A stretch of 64,000 nt of DNA from an uncultured Gemmiger sp. (lineage in GTDB: Bacteria > Bacillota > Clostridia > Oscillospirales > Ruminococcaceae): assembly GCF_934561205.1 (NCBI RefSeq), contig NZ_CAKTFU010000011.1:1-64000 (forward strand), in the 5' to 3' direction. The position numbers and the translations under genes are program-made. The notes beneath the pieces were generated by a model. The model was not told where the DNA came from, ran no database searches, and saw nothing but the letters and a program-made list of their open reading frames with translations. Below, one piece after another: positions 35,054-43,288 of the stretch. Position 1 is the stretch's first letter. Every line of letters begins with the position of its first letter.

Positions 35054-36430
35054 TTACGCCTTCGGGAAGGTCACCTTGATGACCGTTCCGCTGCCGACCT
35101 GGCTTTGCAGGTCGATGCGGGCGTCGTGCAAAAGGGCAATGTGCTTGACGATTGCCAGCCCCAACCCCGTGCCGCCGGTGGCCTTGCTGCGGCTTTTGTC
35201 CACGCGGTAGAACCGTTCAAACACGCGGGATTGGCTGTCCTGCGGGATGCCGATGCCGTTATCCTCCACAATCAGGTAGGGGCAGCCGTCCGCGCCCGTG
35301 CCGCAGCGCAGCTCCACATGGCCGCCCGGCTGGTTGTAGCGTATGGCGTTGTCGCACAAATTGGTTGCCAGCTCGCCCAGCAGGTCGCGGCTGCCGTGCA
35401 CGACGGCGGGCTTGGCGTCGTATTGCAGGGTGATGTAGGCGCGGCGGGCGTTCACCGTCATGGTCTGTGCAATTTCCCTGACCAGCGCCGCCAGATCGAC
35501 ATTCTGCATCTCTACGGGCTGCTCGTTGCGGTGGGCGGCCTGGTTGCTGTCCAGCTCGCTCAGCTGCAAAATGTCGCTGACCAGCGCGATCATGCGCAGC
35601 GCCTCCTTGTGGATGCGCGCCGCAAAGCCGGGGATATCCTCCGGTTTGGCCATGCCGCTTTCGATCAGCTCGGCGTAGCCGGAAATGCTCGTCAGCGGGG
35701 TTTTCAGCTCATGGCTGACGTTGGCCGTAAACTCGCGGCGCATCGTCTCATTGTCCTCGCGCAGCTTGCGGTCGCTCTGCACGGTGCGCGCCAGCGGGAT
35801 CAATTCCTCATAGGGCACATCGGCCTCGATGGTGTCAAGGCTTTCGGCCATGCGGGTGATGGGCTGCACCAGCCGATAGGTCATGGCGCGGCTGACGACG
35901 GCCGCACCCGCCAGGATCAGCAGCAGGGCCAGGCCGATCAGCGGCAGGGTGTTCATGCCGACGCCCCAGATGTTGGCCACGTCCTGCCCGACGCGCAGCA
36001 CCTGCACGCCGTTCGGCGTGTCCAGCCGCAGGGCAAAATAGCGGCTCTCGACGCCCAGCGTGGCGCTGGTGCGGGTGGCCGTGCCCGTGCCGTTTTGCAG
36101 CGCGGCCTGTACTTCGGGGCGGTCGGCGTGGTTGGGCAGCTGCTGCGAGAAATTGTCGTACAGAACCGTGCCGTCCTGCGCGATCAGCGTAAAGCGCAGC
36201 GGCTGGTTTTGCGGCAGGCGGGCGGGCAGGTCGGCGGCGTCGCCGTCAAATTCGGCGGCCACGGCAGCCCCGACGCTTTGCAGGTACTGATCCACGCGGT
36301 GGGCGTAAATTTGGCGGTACAGCACCGTGCAGAGCAAAAAGGTCAGCGCAACGCAAAAAACATTGACCCACATCATGGCGCTGCGGTAGCGGCGGCGCAT
36401 ACTTTGCGGGGCCTTGCCGGTGTCAGTCAT
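35054..36430 (-). CDS. Sensor histidine kinase (PhoR-like)
   Basis: 458 residues. Helix 1 about 20-40, an extracytoplasmic sensor region (41-160), helix 2 about 161-180, a HAMP-like linker, the HisKA domain with phospho-acceptor His240 in ANVSHELKTPLTSISGYAEL, and a HATPase domain with the N box LATNLCDNAIRYN, G1 VEDNGIGIP, F box FERFYRVDKSR and G2 GGTGLGLAIVKH. It overlaps the end of the response regulator gene by eight bases. Its position next to a Na/Pi symporter suggests, but does not prove, a phosphate or envelope signal. Confidence 0.93.
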   Translation of the reverse strand: MTDTGKAPQSMRRRYRSAMMWVNVFCVALTFLLCTVLYRQIYAHRVDQYLQSVGAAVAAEFDGDAADLPARLPQNQPLRFTLIAQDGTVLYDNFSQQLPNHADRPEVQAALQNGTGTATRTSATLGVESRYFALRLDTPNGVQVLRVGQDVANIWGVGMNTLPLIGLALLLILAGAAVVSRAMTYRLVQPITRMAESLDTIEADVPYEELIPLARTVQSDRKLREDNETMRREFTANVSHELKTPLTSISGYAELIESGMAKPEDIPGFAARIHKEALRMIALVSDILQLSELDSNQAAHRNEQPVEMQNVDLAALVREIAQTMTVNARRAYITLQYDAKPAVVHGSRDLLGELATNLCDNAIRYNQPGGHVELRCGTGADGCPYLIVEDNGIGIPQDSQSRVFERFYRVDKSRSKATGGTGLGLAIVKHIALLHDARIDLQSQVGSGTVIKVTFPKA

Positions 36431-37112
36431 CGTTGCCCTCCATGGTCAGCTTGTAGCCCACCTTGCGCACCGTGCGGATGGCGTCCCCCGCCGCGCCCAG
36501 CTTCTGGCGCAGCGTGCGAACGTGCATGTCGATGGTGCGGGATTCCAGCAGGTCGTCGGTGTCCCAGACTTCCTTCATGATGCGCTCGCGGGCCAGGACT
36601 TCTTCGGGGTGCTCCAAAAACAGATGCAGCAGCGCAAATTCTTTATAAGTAAGCTCCACGGGGGCACCGGCGGCGCGGACGGTGCGGGAGGTATCGTCCA
36701 GCTCGATCTCGCCGAATTGCAGCAGGTGGTTGGGCGCGGGGGCGGCGGCCGCACTGCGGCGCAGCACCGCCTTTACGCGGGAAATAAACTCCATCACGCC
36801 GAAGGGCTTGCACAGGTAGTCGTCCGCGCCGTGGTCCAGCCCCTTGACGACGTCGATCTCGCCGGTTTTGGCGGTGACCATAATGACAGGCACGCGGCTG
36901 TACGCGGCGTCGGCGCGCAGCTTGCCCAGAATCTGGTAGCCGTCCTCGTCGGGCAGCATGACGTCCAGAATGACCAACTCCGGCGTGGTATCGCGCAGCA
37001 TCGCCCAAAAATGGGCGGCGTCCTCGCAGCCGCGGGCGTCGAACCCGTTGGATTGCAGCGCGTATTCTTCCAGTTCGCGGATGCCGGAATCGTCCTCAAC
37101 GATCAGAATCAT
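36423..37112 (-). CDS. OmpR/PhoB-family response regulator
   Basis: 229 residues. Receiver domain with acidic pocket Asp7/Asp8, phospho-acceptor Asp50 in LVILDVMLPDEDGY, Thr80 and Lys102 in CKPF; then a winged-helix domain (about 130-229) ending in RTIDMHVRTLRQKLG and RTVRKVGYKL, the DNA-recognition segments. The ATG at 37112 (MILIVEDD) is preferred because GAGGAGGA precedes it, nine codons inside the open frame. Cognate kinase is the next gene. Confidence 0.94.
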   Translation of the reverse strand: MILIVEDDSGIRELEEYALQSNGFDARGCEDAAHFWAMLRDTTPELVILDVMLPDEDGYQILGKLRADAAYSRVPVIMVTAKTGEIDVVKGLDHGADDYLCKPFGVMEFISRVKAVLRRSAAAAPAPNHLLQFGEIELDDTSRTVRAAGAPVELTYKEFALLHLFLEHPEEVLARERIMKEVWDTDDLLESRTIDMHVRTLRQKLGAAGDAIRTVRKVGYKLTMEGNDD

Positions 37113-37216
37113 GATACAAAGTCCTCCTCTATAAAACAATGTGCCGCCCTCCGGCGCGTTTCGTCAGGTCGTACCCTTGGAAAATAGCGGCCCGGCGGCG
37201 GCACACGGTATGGTAT

Positions 37217-39034
37217 TTACGCTTCGTTTTCGGTTTTTTCGGTGTCCTCCGCGCCGGCATAGACCTCCGGCTCAAAGGTGTAGCGGTCACGGTATTTCTC
37301 GTAGCGGCGTTCAAATTTAACGTCTTCGCCGTGCTTTACGGCATTGAGGTATTCGTGGGTGTCAAACTTATCCAGCGAAACCTCGATCATGGCAACGGCA
37401 ATGTTGGAGCAATGGTCGGCGATGCGCTCGTAGTTGGTCAGCAGGTCGTCCAGCACAAAGCCGTACTCGATGCTGCACGCGCCCGCCTGCAGGCGCATAA
37501 TGTGGCGGCTCTTGACCTCGCGCACCAGACCGTCCACGACTTCCTCCAGCGGCTCGATTTTTTTTGCCGCGTAGACGTCGTTTTTCTGGAAAGCATCCAC
37601 CGTGCGGTTTACGATATCTTGCACAGCCGCCTCCAGAACGCTCAGGTCATTGAGGGCTTCCTCGCTGAATTGTATCGACTTATCGCGAATTTCCCGCGCC
37701 GCCTTGATGAGGTTGACGGCGTGGTCGCTGACGCGCTCGAAGTCACCGATGGTGTGCAGCAGCGTGTTGACGGTGCGGTTATCGTCCTGCGAGAGGTGCT
37801 TGGCGCTCAATTTGACAAGGTAGGTGCCCAGCACGTCCTCGTAGTGGTCGACGGCGTCCTCCTTGCGGGTGACCTCGTCGGCGATGGCGTCGTTCCAGAC
37901 GCGGGTCGTGGACATGGCCTGCAAAAGCGCCGTGCGGCAGATCTCGGCCATATCGCCGCCCACCAGCATCGCGCGGCCGACGGCGACGGACGGGGTGGTC
38001 AGCAGACGTTCGTCCAGCAGGGAGTGCTGCTCGCCGCTGTCGGTGGGGGAGTCGGGCACGGTCATGATGGCCAGGCGTTCCAGCACGCGGTTGAAGGGCA
38101 GCAGGATCGCGGTGGTGACCAAGTTGAACACGGTGTGCACAATGGCGATGCCGAAGGTGTTGGCGGTTTCGTTAAAGAAGCTGAAGCCGATGACGGCGTT
38201 CAGGCCGTAGAACCCCAGCAGGAACACCACGGTGCCGATGAGGTTGAAATACAGGTGGACAAAGGCGGTGCGCTTGGCGTTTTTGTTGGCGCCCGCGCTG
38301 GAGATCAGCGCCGTGACGGTGGTGCCGATGTTCTGACCCATGATGATGGGCACGGCGGCGGAAAAGGTGACCGCCCCCGTGGAGCAGAGCGCCTGCAAAA
38401 TACCCACGCTGGCCGAGCTGGATTGCAGCACCGCGGTAAGCACGGCACCGGCAATGACGCCGAGAATGGGGTTTTTGAAGCTGAGGAACAGCTGCATGAA
38501 CCACGGTTCGTCGGCAAGGGGGCTCATGGCGGAGGACATGATGCCCATGCCGCTCATCAAAATGGCGAAGCCCAGCATAATTTTGCCCACGCCGCGGCGG
38601 CGGTCCTTGCCGAAGGTGTACAGCCAGATGCCGATAAAGCCCAGAATGGGGCTCCACGCGTTGGGGTTGAGCATCCGGGTGATAAAGCTGTCCCCCTCCA
38701 AACCGGAAAGCGAGAGCAGCCAGCCGGTGACGGTGGTGCCCACGTTGGCGCCCATGATGACGCCGATGGCCTGGTGCAGTTCCATCAAACCGGAGTTGAC
38801 GAAACCGACGGCCATAACGGTGGTGGCACCGCTGGACTGAATGACCGCCGTGACGGCCATGCCGAGCAGCAGCGCGCGCACGGGGGAGGCGGTCATGGTG
38901 GACAAGATGCCCTGCAGCTTGCTGCCGGCGGTTTGTTCCAGCGATTTGCCCATAAGGTCCATGCCGTACAGGAACATCGCAATGCCGCCCATCAGGGTAA
39001 ACACATTAAAAATGGTCATGGGAAGTATACACAT
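37217..39034 (-). CDS. Na+/Pi cotransporter with C-terminal PhoU-like domain
   Basis: 605 residues. Two inverted transport repeats carry the QSS signature: AVIQSSGATTVMAVGF and AVLQSSSASVGILQAL, each followed by GANVGTT or GQNIGTT, which bind Na+ and phosphate. From about residue 350 onward the protein is helical and hydrophilic with PhoU-like segments (FERVSDHAVNLI, YERIADHCSNIAV). This NptA/YjbB arrangement imports, or in some bacteria exports, phosphate; the PhoU part is thought to regulate it. The start is uncertain between 39034 and the Met at 39019; neither has a strong ribosome site. It lies 105 bases upstream of the response regulator on the same strand. Confidence 0.93.
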   Translation of the reverse strand: MCILPMTIFNVFTLMGGIAMFLYGMDLMGKSLEQTAGSKLQGILSTMTASPVRALLLGMAVTAVIQSSGATTVMAVGFVNSGLMELHQAIGVIMGANVGTTVTGWLLSLSGLEGDSFITRMLNPNAWSPILGFIGIWLYTFGKDRRRGVGKIMLGFAILMSGMGIMSSAMSPLADEPWFMQLFLSFKNPILGVIAGAVLTAVLQSSSASVGILQALCSTGAVTFSAAVPIIMGQNIGTTVTALISSAGANKNAKRTAFVHLYFNLIGTVVFLLGFYGLNAVIGFSFFNETANTFGIAIVHTVFNLVTTAILLPFNRVLERLAIMTVPDSPTDSGEQHSLLDERLLTTPSVAVGRAMLVGGDMAEICRTALLQAMSTTRVWNDAIADEVTRKEDAVDHYEDVLGTYLVKLSAKHLSQDDNRTVNTLLHTIGDFERVSDHAVNLIKAAREIRDKSIQFSEEALNDLSVLEAAVQDIVNRTVDAFQKNDVYAAKKIEPLEEVVDGLVREVKSRHIMRLQAGACSIEYGFVLDDLLTNYERIADHCSNIAVAMIEVSLDKFDTHEYLNAVKHGEDVKFERRYEKYRDRYTFEPEVYAGAEDTEKTENEA

Positions 39035-39209
39035 CCGTTCTTTTTCATACTGGGCGGAAACACACAGGCTTGCCGCACCCTATACCAGTTTCTATTATAT
39101 AGGATGTCCCCGCCGGTTTGCCATCATGCCAAGGTAAAGTGTTTGTAAAATTTATGTAAAACGGCCGTGCGTAAGGCAGCGTTTTGTAAAAAACATGCGC
39201 AGCCGCCCG

Positions 39210-39429
39210 ACTGCCGAAAAAACATCTTTGCGTTTATGTAGTCTTTGCGACCTATCGATTGGTTTGTAGGGAACGGTCTTGACCGTTCCGTGCTGCCTTG
39301 CCAAAAGCACGACATGGCGGGAAAACCGCGCGCCATTCGGCGCGATTTTATGCGCTGCGCGCGGCCAGATGTGCGGATGGGTCAAGACCCATCCCTACAA
39401 ATCTTCCGGAAACAGACTTTTTCTACAAG
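39210..39429 (+). repeat. Type A dispersed repeat, copy 5
   Basis: Plus orientation, complete, ending GGAAACAGACTTTTTCTACA. It differs from copy 3 at few positions. The stretch 39035-39209 before it shows no gene. Confidence 0.9.
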
Positions 39430-39487
39430 GTGACTGCCTCCCCTCCGCACCGCAGCGACCTTATCTCTGCGGCATATTGCGCCGAAG

Positions 39488-39630
39488 TTATCCACAATGT
39501 ATATCGGTTATCCACGTTGAAAATGTTGAAAACTCTGTGGAAAGTGTGGAAAACTCCCCCACTTATGCACGGCCTGTACGATGCAAGGGCAAAAAATCGG
39601 TGGAAAACCCCGAAAATCCGCTGTGGAAAT
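39488..39630. promoter_or_regulatory. DnaA-box cluster
   Basis: Perfect TTATCCACA at 39488-39496; TTATCCACG at 39508-39516 (one mismatch); TGTGGAAAA at 39545-39553 (one mismatch, minus); weaker TGTGGAAAG 39536-39544, TTATGCACG 39563-39571, GGTGGAAAA 39599-39607 and TGTGGAAAT 39622-39630. Seven candidates in 143 bases is far above chance for one intergenic space. It ends about 100 bases before the rhomboid-like gene. It could titrate DnaA or control that gene; see the rejected list for why I do not call it oriC. Confidence 0.55.
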
Positions 39631-39736
39631 TCTGCGCTTTTCGACGGGAAACTGTTGCACTCCCCACGGGAAAATGTTAAAATAGGGTATTAGTAGGAAT
39701 TTACCATAGGCAAAACCGCAAGGAGGATTTTTCCGT

Positions 39737-40381
39737 ATGGATTGGGTCGATAAACTGGAACGCCGCTTCGGTCGGCTGGCCATTCCGCAGCTGGTCAACG
39801 GGCTGCTGGTCGGGCAGCTGATGGCCGGGCTGGTCGTGCTGCTGATCAACCGCAATTTTGCATCGTACATCGTTTTAAGCCGCGCCGCGCTGCTGCACGG
39901 GCAGGTGTGGCGGCTGGTCACGTTTTTGTTCCAGCCCATCTGGCTGGGCGGCGTGTTCGGCATTTTGAACCTGCTGTTTTATTTCTGGATCGGCAACGCA
40001 CTGACCCGCCTGTGGGGCGATTTCCGCATGACGGTGTTCCTTGTGCTGGGTATGCTGGGCGCATGGGCAAGCTGCCTGCTGGTGGGCTACGCCACGCCCG
40101 ACGCCATTTTTATGAGCATGCTGTTCGCTTACACCTGGCTTTGGCCGGAGCAGACCGCCCTGCTTTTTGGCGTTATTCCGTTCAAAATGAAGTATCTTGG
40201 CTGGCTGGAGCTGTTTTTCTGGGCCGTCAGCTTTGTTACGGGCAGCGTTGCCGCCAAACTCAGCCTGGTGCTGGGGCTGGCGGGTTTCCTGGCCTTCTAC
40301 GGCAAGGAACTTGTCGACTGGTGCAAGGATACCGCCAGCGCGCAAAAGCGCCGCCGCGACTGGGAAAACCGCAACCGCTAA
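39737..40381 (+). CDS. Rhomboid-like membrane protein without visible catalytic motif
   Basis: 214 residues, about six hydrophobic helices, a cytosolic N-terminus and a basic C-terminal tail (QKRRRDWENRNR). The helix pattern and the WRLVTFLFQPIW segment resemble the rhomboid/derlin superfamily, where the WR motif in loop 1 is typical. I do not find the catalytic GxSG, nor a helix-6 His in the expected setting, so it is probably a pseudoprotease of unknown role. AGGAGGATTTTTCCGT precedes the ATG. It heads the run with darA, holB and ricT, 27 bases before darA. Confidence 0.7.
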   Translation: MDWVDKLERRFGRLAIPQLVNGLLVGQLMAGLVVLLINRNFASYIVLSRAALLHGQVWRLVTFLFQPIWLGGVFGILNLLFYFWIGNALTRLWGDFRMTVFLVLGMLGAWASCLLVGYATPDAIFMSMLFAYTWLWPEQTALLFGVIPFKMKYLGWLELFFWAVSFVTGSVAAKLSLVLGLAGFLAFYGKELVDWCKDTASAQKRRRDWENRNR

Positions 40382-40408
40382 TTTATTTACAGAAAGGTTG
40401 AGCTTATT

Positions 40409-40732
40409 ATGAAACTGATCACCGCTATCGTCAATAAAGAGGATTCCCGCGCTGTCTGCCACGACCTGCTGAAGCAGAAATTCTACGTCACCCGCCTGTC
40501 CACCACCGGCGGTTTCCTGATGGCCGGCAACATGACCCTGCTCATCTGCACCGAGGACGAGCGCGTGGACGAGTGCATCGGCATCATCTCCAACTGCTGC
40601 AAGCAGCGCACCGAGATCGTGCCCGGCACCGCCACAATGGGTCTTGGCATCGAGAGTGCCATGCCCATGCAGGTGACTGTGGGCGGCGCAACCATTATGG
40701 TGACCAACGTCGAGCGCTTTGAAAAGCTGTGA
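40409..40732 (+). CDS. darA: Cyclic-di-AMP receptor protein (DarA/PstA)
   Basis: 107 residues, a PII-like signalling protein that binds the second messenger c-di-AMP as a trimer. Characteristic segments: MKLITAIVNKEDSRAV at the start, FYVTRLSTTGGFLMAGNMTL with the nucleotide-binding T-loop base, and GGATIMVTNVERFEKL at the end. The length matches the family. It directly precedes holB with a TGATG overlap, the same order as yaaQ-holB in Bacillus. Its downstream partner in Firmicutes is still unclear. Confidence 0.95.
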   Translation: MKLITAIVNKEDSRAVCHDLLKQKFYVTRLSTTGGFLMAGNMTLLICTEDERVDECIGIISNCCKQRTEIVPGTATMGLGIESAMPMQVTVGGATIMVTNVERFEKL

Positions 40733-41673
40733 TGCTGGAACGTCTGGCCGGTAACACGGCCTTAAAAGCCGAGCTGGGCGCGGCCCTGCGCGGCGGACGG
40801 CTGCCCCATGCCATTTTGCTGGTGGGCGAGCCGGGCTGCGGCGCGGGCTTTGCCGCGCGCTGTTTGGCGGCGGACTACCTGTACCCGCAGGGCGGCGCCC
40901 ACGCCGAGGCCGTTTTGAACGGCACCGACAGCGAGTGCGTCAGCCTGCGCGGCAGCGGCAAAAGCGGGGGTATCCCCGTGGACGACGTGCGCGCCATGCG
41001 GGAAAAGATCCAACATTCGGCGCTGAGCACCGACGCCGCGGGCCGCGTGATGTTTATTTACGGCGCGCAAAACCTGAACGGCACCCAAGGCTCGGCGGCC
41101 AACGCCCTGCTGAAAATTCTGGAGGAGCCGCCCGCCGACGTGCTGTTTTTGCTGACCGCGCCCAGCGCCGCCACCGTGCTGCCGACCATTCGCAGCCGAT
41201 GCGCGGCCTACACAGTCGCGCCCGTCCCCGCCGACGAATGCTGCGCTTTGCTGGGCAGCCGCGGCTTGCCCGCACCCTTGGCGCAGGAGCTTTCCTTTTT
41301 ATATGAGGGGCACATCGGCAAGGCGCTGCAGGTGTTTGCCGACGCCGACACCCGCGCCCTTTTGGCCGACGCCAAAAAGCTGCTGGGCCACGCCGCGCAG
41401 CAGGATACCTACCGCGCCCTGGCACTTTTGACGGGGTACGAGAAAAACCGCGAGGGCTTTGCCGCGCTGCTGTGGCAACTGGAGCAGCTGTGCAGCGCCG
41501 TGCTGCGCCGCCCCGCCTACGGGGCGGACGCCTGCGGGGGGCTGAAACCCGCCGCTGCCGCCGATGCTTTGCAGGCGGTTTACAGCGCCAAAAAAGACTT
41601 GTCCGCCAACGGCAACCTGAAGCTGATTCTGGCGGTTCTGGCGGCGGATCTGGGCAAAGCGGCACACCAATGA
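40732..41673 (+). CDS. holB: DNA polymerase III subunit delta'
   Basis: 313 residues. Clamp-loader AAA+ fold: the P-loop region ILLVGEPGCGAGFAARCLA has lost the GKT, as usual in delta', and the sensor/arginine-finger motif is TVLPTIRSRC. The ALLKILEEPPADVLFLLT segment is the standard clamp-loader strand. The C-terminal third is the collar domain. Part of the clamp loader that places the sliding clamp on DNA. The ATG at 40732 overlaps the darA stop (TGATG), indicating coupling. Confidence 0.93.
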   Translation: MLERLAGNTALKAELGAALRGGRLPHAILLVGEPGCGAGFAARCLAADYLYPQGGAHAEAVLNGTDSECVSLRGSGKSGGIPVDDVRAMREKIQHSALSTDAAGRVMFIYGAQNLNGTQGSAANALLKILEEPPADVLFLLTAPSAATVLPTIRSRCAAYTVAPVPADECCALLGSRGLPAPLAQELSFLYEGHIGKALQVFADADTRALLADAKKLLGHAAQQDTYRALALLTGYEKNREGFAALLWQLEQLCSAVLRRPAYGADACGGLKPAAAADALQAVYSAKKDLSANGNLKLILAVLAADLGKAAHQ

Positions 41674-41756
41674 GCTGTCTGACAAAAACTCTTGTAGGCA
41701 CGGCTACTATGCCGCCCGCCGCAGCCGTCCCGATCATGCGGTATAACGGGTAAACT

Positions 41757-41930
41757 GTACGGGACGCATATATGCGTCCCCTACAAACCTGCCGAAAAAG
41801 GTGAAGTTTTAGTTTTAACAGACTGGTAGGGGCGAGCATTGCTCGCCCGTGCCCGTTTGCCTTGTAAGAAAACCACAAAAAATGCGATGCTGCGCCAAAT
41901 TGGCGGGCGACCGATGGTCGCCCCTACACA
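41757..41930. repeat. Three type D palindromes between holB and ricT
   Basis: GGGACGCATATATGCGTCCC (41761-41780) with CTACAAA after it, GTAGGGGCGAGCATTGCTCG (from 41826), and GGGCGACCGATGGTCGCCC (41905 region) followed by CTACA. The shoulder GTAGGG/CCCTAC is kept while the arms differ. Remaining bases of 41674-42015 show no gene. Confidence 0.8.
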
Positions 41931-42015
41931 TACCATAAACCACGCTGCCGCGCCGAACGGCGCGCTATTTCCCGATACATCTATCCTATTTCAGATTTGC
42001 AAAAAGGAATACCCA

Positions 42016-42855
42016 ATGAAAGTTATCTCTGTTAAATTCAAAGAAAACGGCCGGGCGTACTATTTTGACCCCGGCGCGTTCACCGTCACCGAGGGCGATT
42101 ACGTCATCGTGACCACCGCCCGCGGCACCGAATGTGGCGAGGTCGTGCGCGGCCTGCACGAGGTGCCCGGCTTCTCGCGCGAGGTCAAGCCGGTCATCCG
42201 CGTGGCCGACGCCGTGGACGTGCGCCGCATGCGCCAAAACCGCGTGGACGTGCAGCAGGCCTACACCGTGTGTGAGCAGCGCATCGCCGCGCACAACCTG
42301 CAGATGAAACTCGTCGACGCCGAGTACACGCTGGACCGCAGCAAGCTGGTGTTTTACTTTACCGCCGACAACCGCGTGGATTTCCGCGAGCTGGTCAAGG
42401 ACCTGGCCGCGCAGTTCCACACCCGCATTGAGCTGCGCCAGATCGGCGTGCGCGACGAAAGCAAGATGCTGGGCGGGCTGGGCATCTGCGGGCAGCCGTT
42501 CTGCTGCAGCCGCTTTTTGAAAAATTTCCAGCCTGTGTCCATCAAAATGGCCAAGGAACAGGGCCTGAGCCTGAACCCCGCCAAGATCAGCGGCTCCTGC
42601 GGGCGGCTGATGTGCTGCCTTGCCTACGAGCAAAAAAGCTACGAATACCTAAATTCCATCACGCCGCAGGTGGGCAGCGTGGTGCGCACGCCTGACGGTG
42701 AGGGCACCGTCATTGAGGCAAACCCTGTGGCGGGCACGCTGAAAGTGCGTTCCAACGTTGAAATTCTGGCGCCGCGCGTCTATAAGCTGACCGACTGCGT
42801 CTATTTGCGCGGCGGCAAGCGCGCCCCCAAAGCCCCCGACCCCGACATGGATTGA
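42016..42855 (+). CDS. ricT: RicT/PSP1-domain protein (YaaT)
   Basis: 279 residues. The PSP1 core carries the family's Cys-rich signature: LGGLGICGQPFCCSRFL and SGSCGRLMCCLAYEQ, which in Bacillus RicT helps hold Fe-S clusters in the RicAFT complex that stimulates RNase Y-dependent mRNA maturation and, through it, sporulation and competence. The ATG at 42016 follows AAAAAGGAATACCCA; the frame's 59 codons upstream run through repeat DNA and are not coding. Position after darA-holB matches the Firmicute order. Presence does not show that the organism sporulates. Confidence 0.94.
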   Translation: MKVISVKFKENGRAYYFDPGAFTVTEGDYVIVTTARGTECGEVVRGLHEVPGFSREVKPVIRVADAVDVRRMRQNRVDVQQAYTVCEQRIAAHNLQMKLVDAEYTLDRSKLVFYFTADNRVDFRELVKDLAAQFHTRIELRQIGVRDESKMLGGLGICGQPFCCSRFLKNFQPVSIKMAKEQGLSLNPAKISGSCGRLMCCLAYEQKSYEYLNSITPQVGSVVRTPDGEGTVIEANPVAGTLKVRSNVEILAPRVYKLTDCVYLRGGKRAPKAPDPDMD

Positions 42856-42884
42856 TGCGCGGCAAAAATTCCTGCCGCGAACAC

Positions 42885-42913
42885 TTGCATCCCCCGCCGT
42901 TTTATGATAAAAT
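42885..42913 (+). promoter_or_regulatory. Ferredoxin promoter
   Basis: TTGCAT (42885-42890), 17-base spacer, TAAAAT (42908-42913), about 100 bases before the start codon. Confidence 0.65.
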
Positions 42914-43015
42914 ACTTGTAACATAGTGGGCTTGCCCGCCGTGTGCCGTACCGGGAAGCAGCCGTGCAGGGCCGGTAAGGGTACTTGAATCAGCACGGAG
43001 ATAAGGAGTATCACG

Positions 43016-43183
43016 ATGGCTCATACTGTTTCTAGCGAGTGCGTTGCTTGCGGTGCATGTGTTGACGCTTGCCCCGTCGGTGCAATCAGCATGGAGGACA
43101 AGGCTGTGGTCGACGCTGCTTCCTGTGTCGATTGCGGCGCCTGCGAGGGCGTTTGCCCCACCGGTGCTATTCAGCCGGAATAA
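43016..43183 (+). CDS. 2[4Fe-4S] ferredoxin (55 aa)
   Basis: 55 residues, clostridial ferredoxin. Two CxxCxxCxxxCP motifs (CVACGACVDACP and CVDCGACEGVCP) bind two [4Fe-4S] clusters; the chain is the minimal length for this fold. It carries electrons at low potential, for example for pyruvate:ferredoxin oxidoreductase, hydrogenase or radical-SAM enzymes such as the SCIFF maturase. ATAAGGAG seven bases before the ATG, its own promoter upstream and a terminator 15 bases after the stop make it a single-gene unit. Codon choice is that of a highly expressed gene. Confidence 0.96.
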   Translation: MAHTVSSECVACGACVDACPVGAISMEDKAVVDAASCVDCGACEGVCPTGAIQPE

Positions 43184-43198
43184 GCTGACAAAGCATTC

Positions 43199-43228
43199 CC
43201 GTGCGGTCGAAAGACCGCACGGTTTTTT
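43199..43228 (+). terminator. Ferredoxin terminator
   Basis: Perfect 10-bp stem CCGTGCGGTC/GACCGCACGG with GAAA loop, then TTTTTTG. Confidence 0.95.
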
Positions 43229-43235
43229 GTTTGTA

Positions 43236-43280
43236 CGGAAAACCGCGCAATTCCCACGGCGGGAACTGCGCGGTTTTGTT
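43236..43280 (-). terminator. aroD terminator
   Basis: AAAACCGCGCA pairs with TGCGCGGTTTT, with an inner TTCCC/GGGAA; the T-run is on the minus strand. It faces the ferredoxin terminator in convergent orientation. Confidence 0.88.
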
Positions 43281-43288
43281 GTACTTTT

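Noticed and set aside
39488..39630. DnaA-box cluster as the replication origin
   Set aside because: gyrA, mnmE, mnmG, rsmG and the par genes with parS point to an origin beyond the right edge near dnaA/gyrB; here there is no AT-rich unwinding stretch and no dnaA or dnaN.
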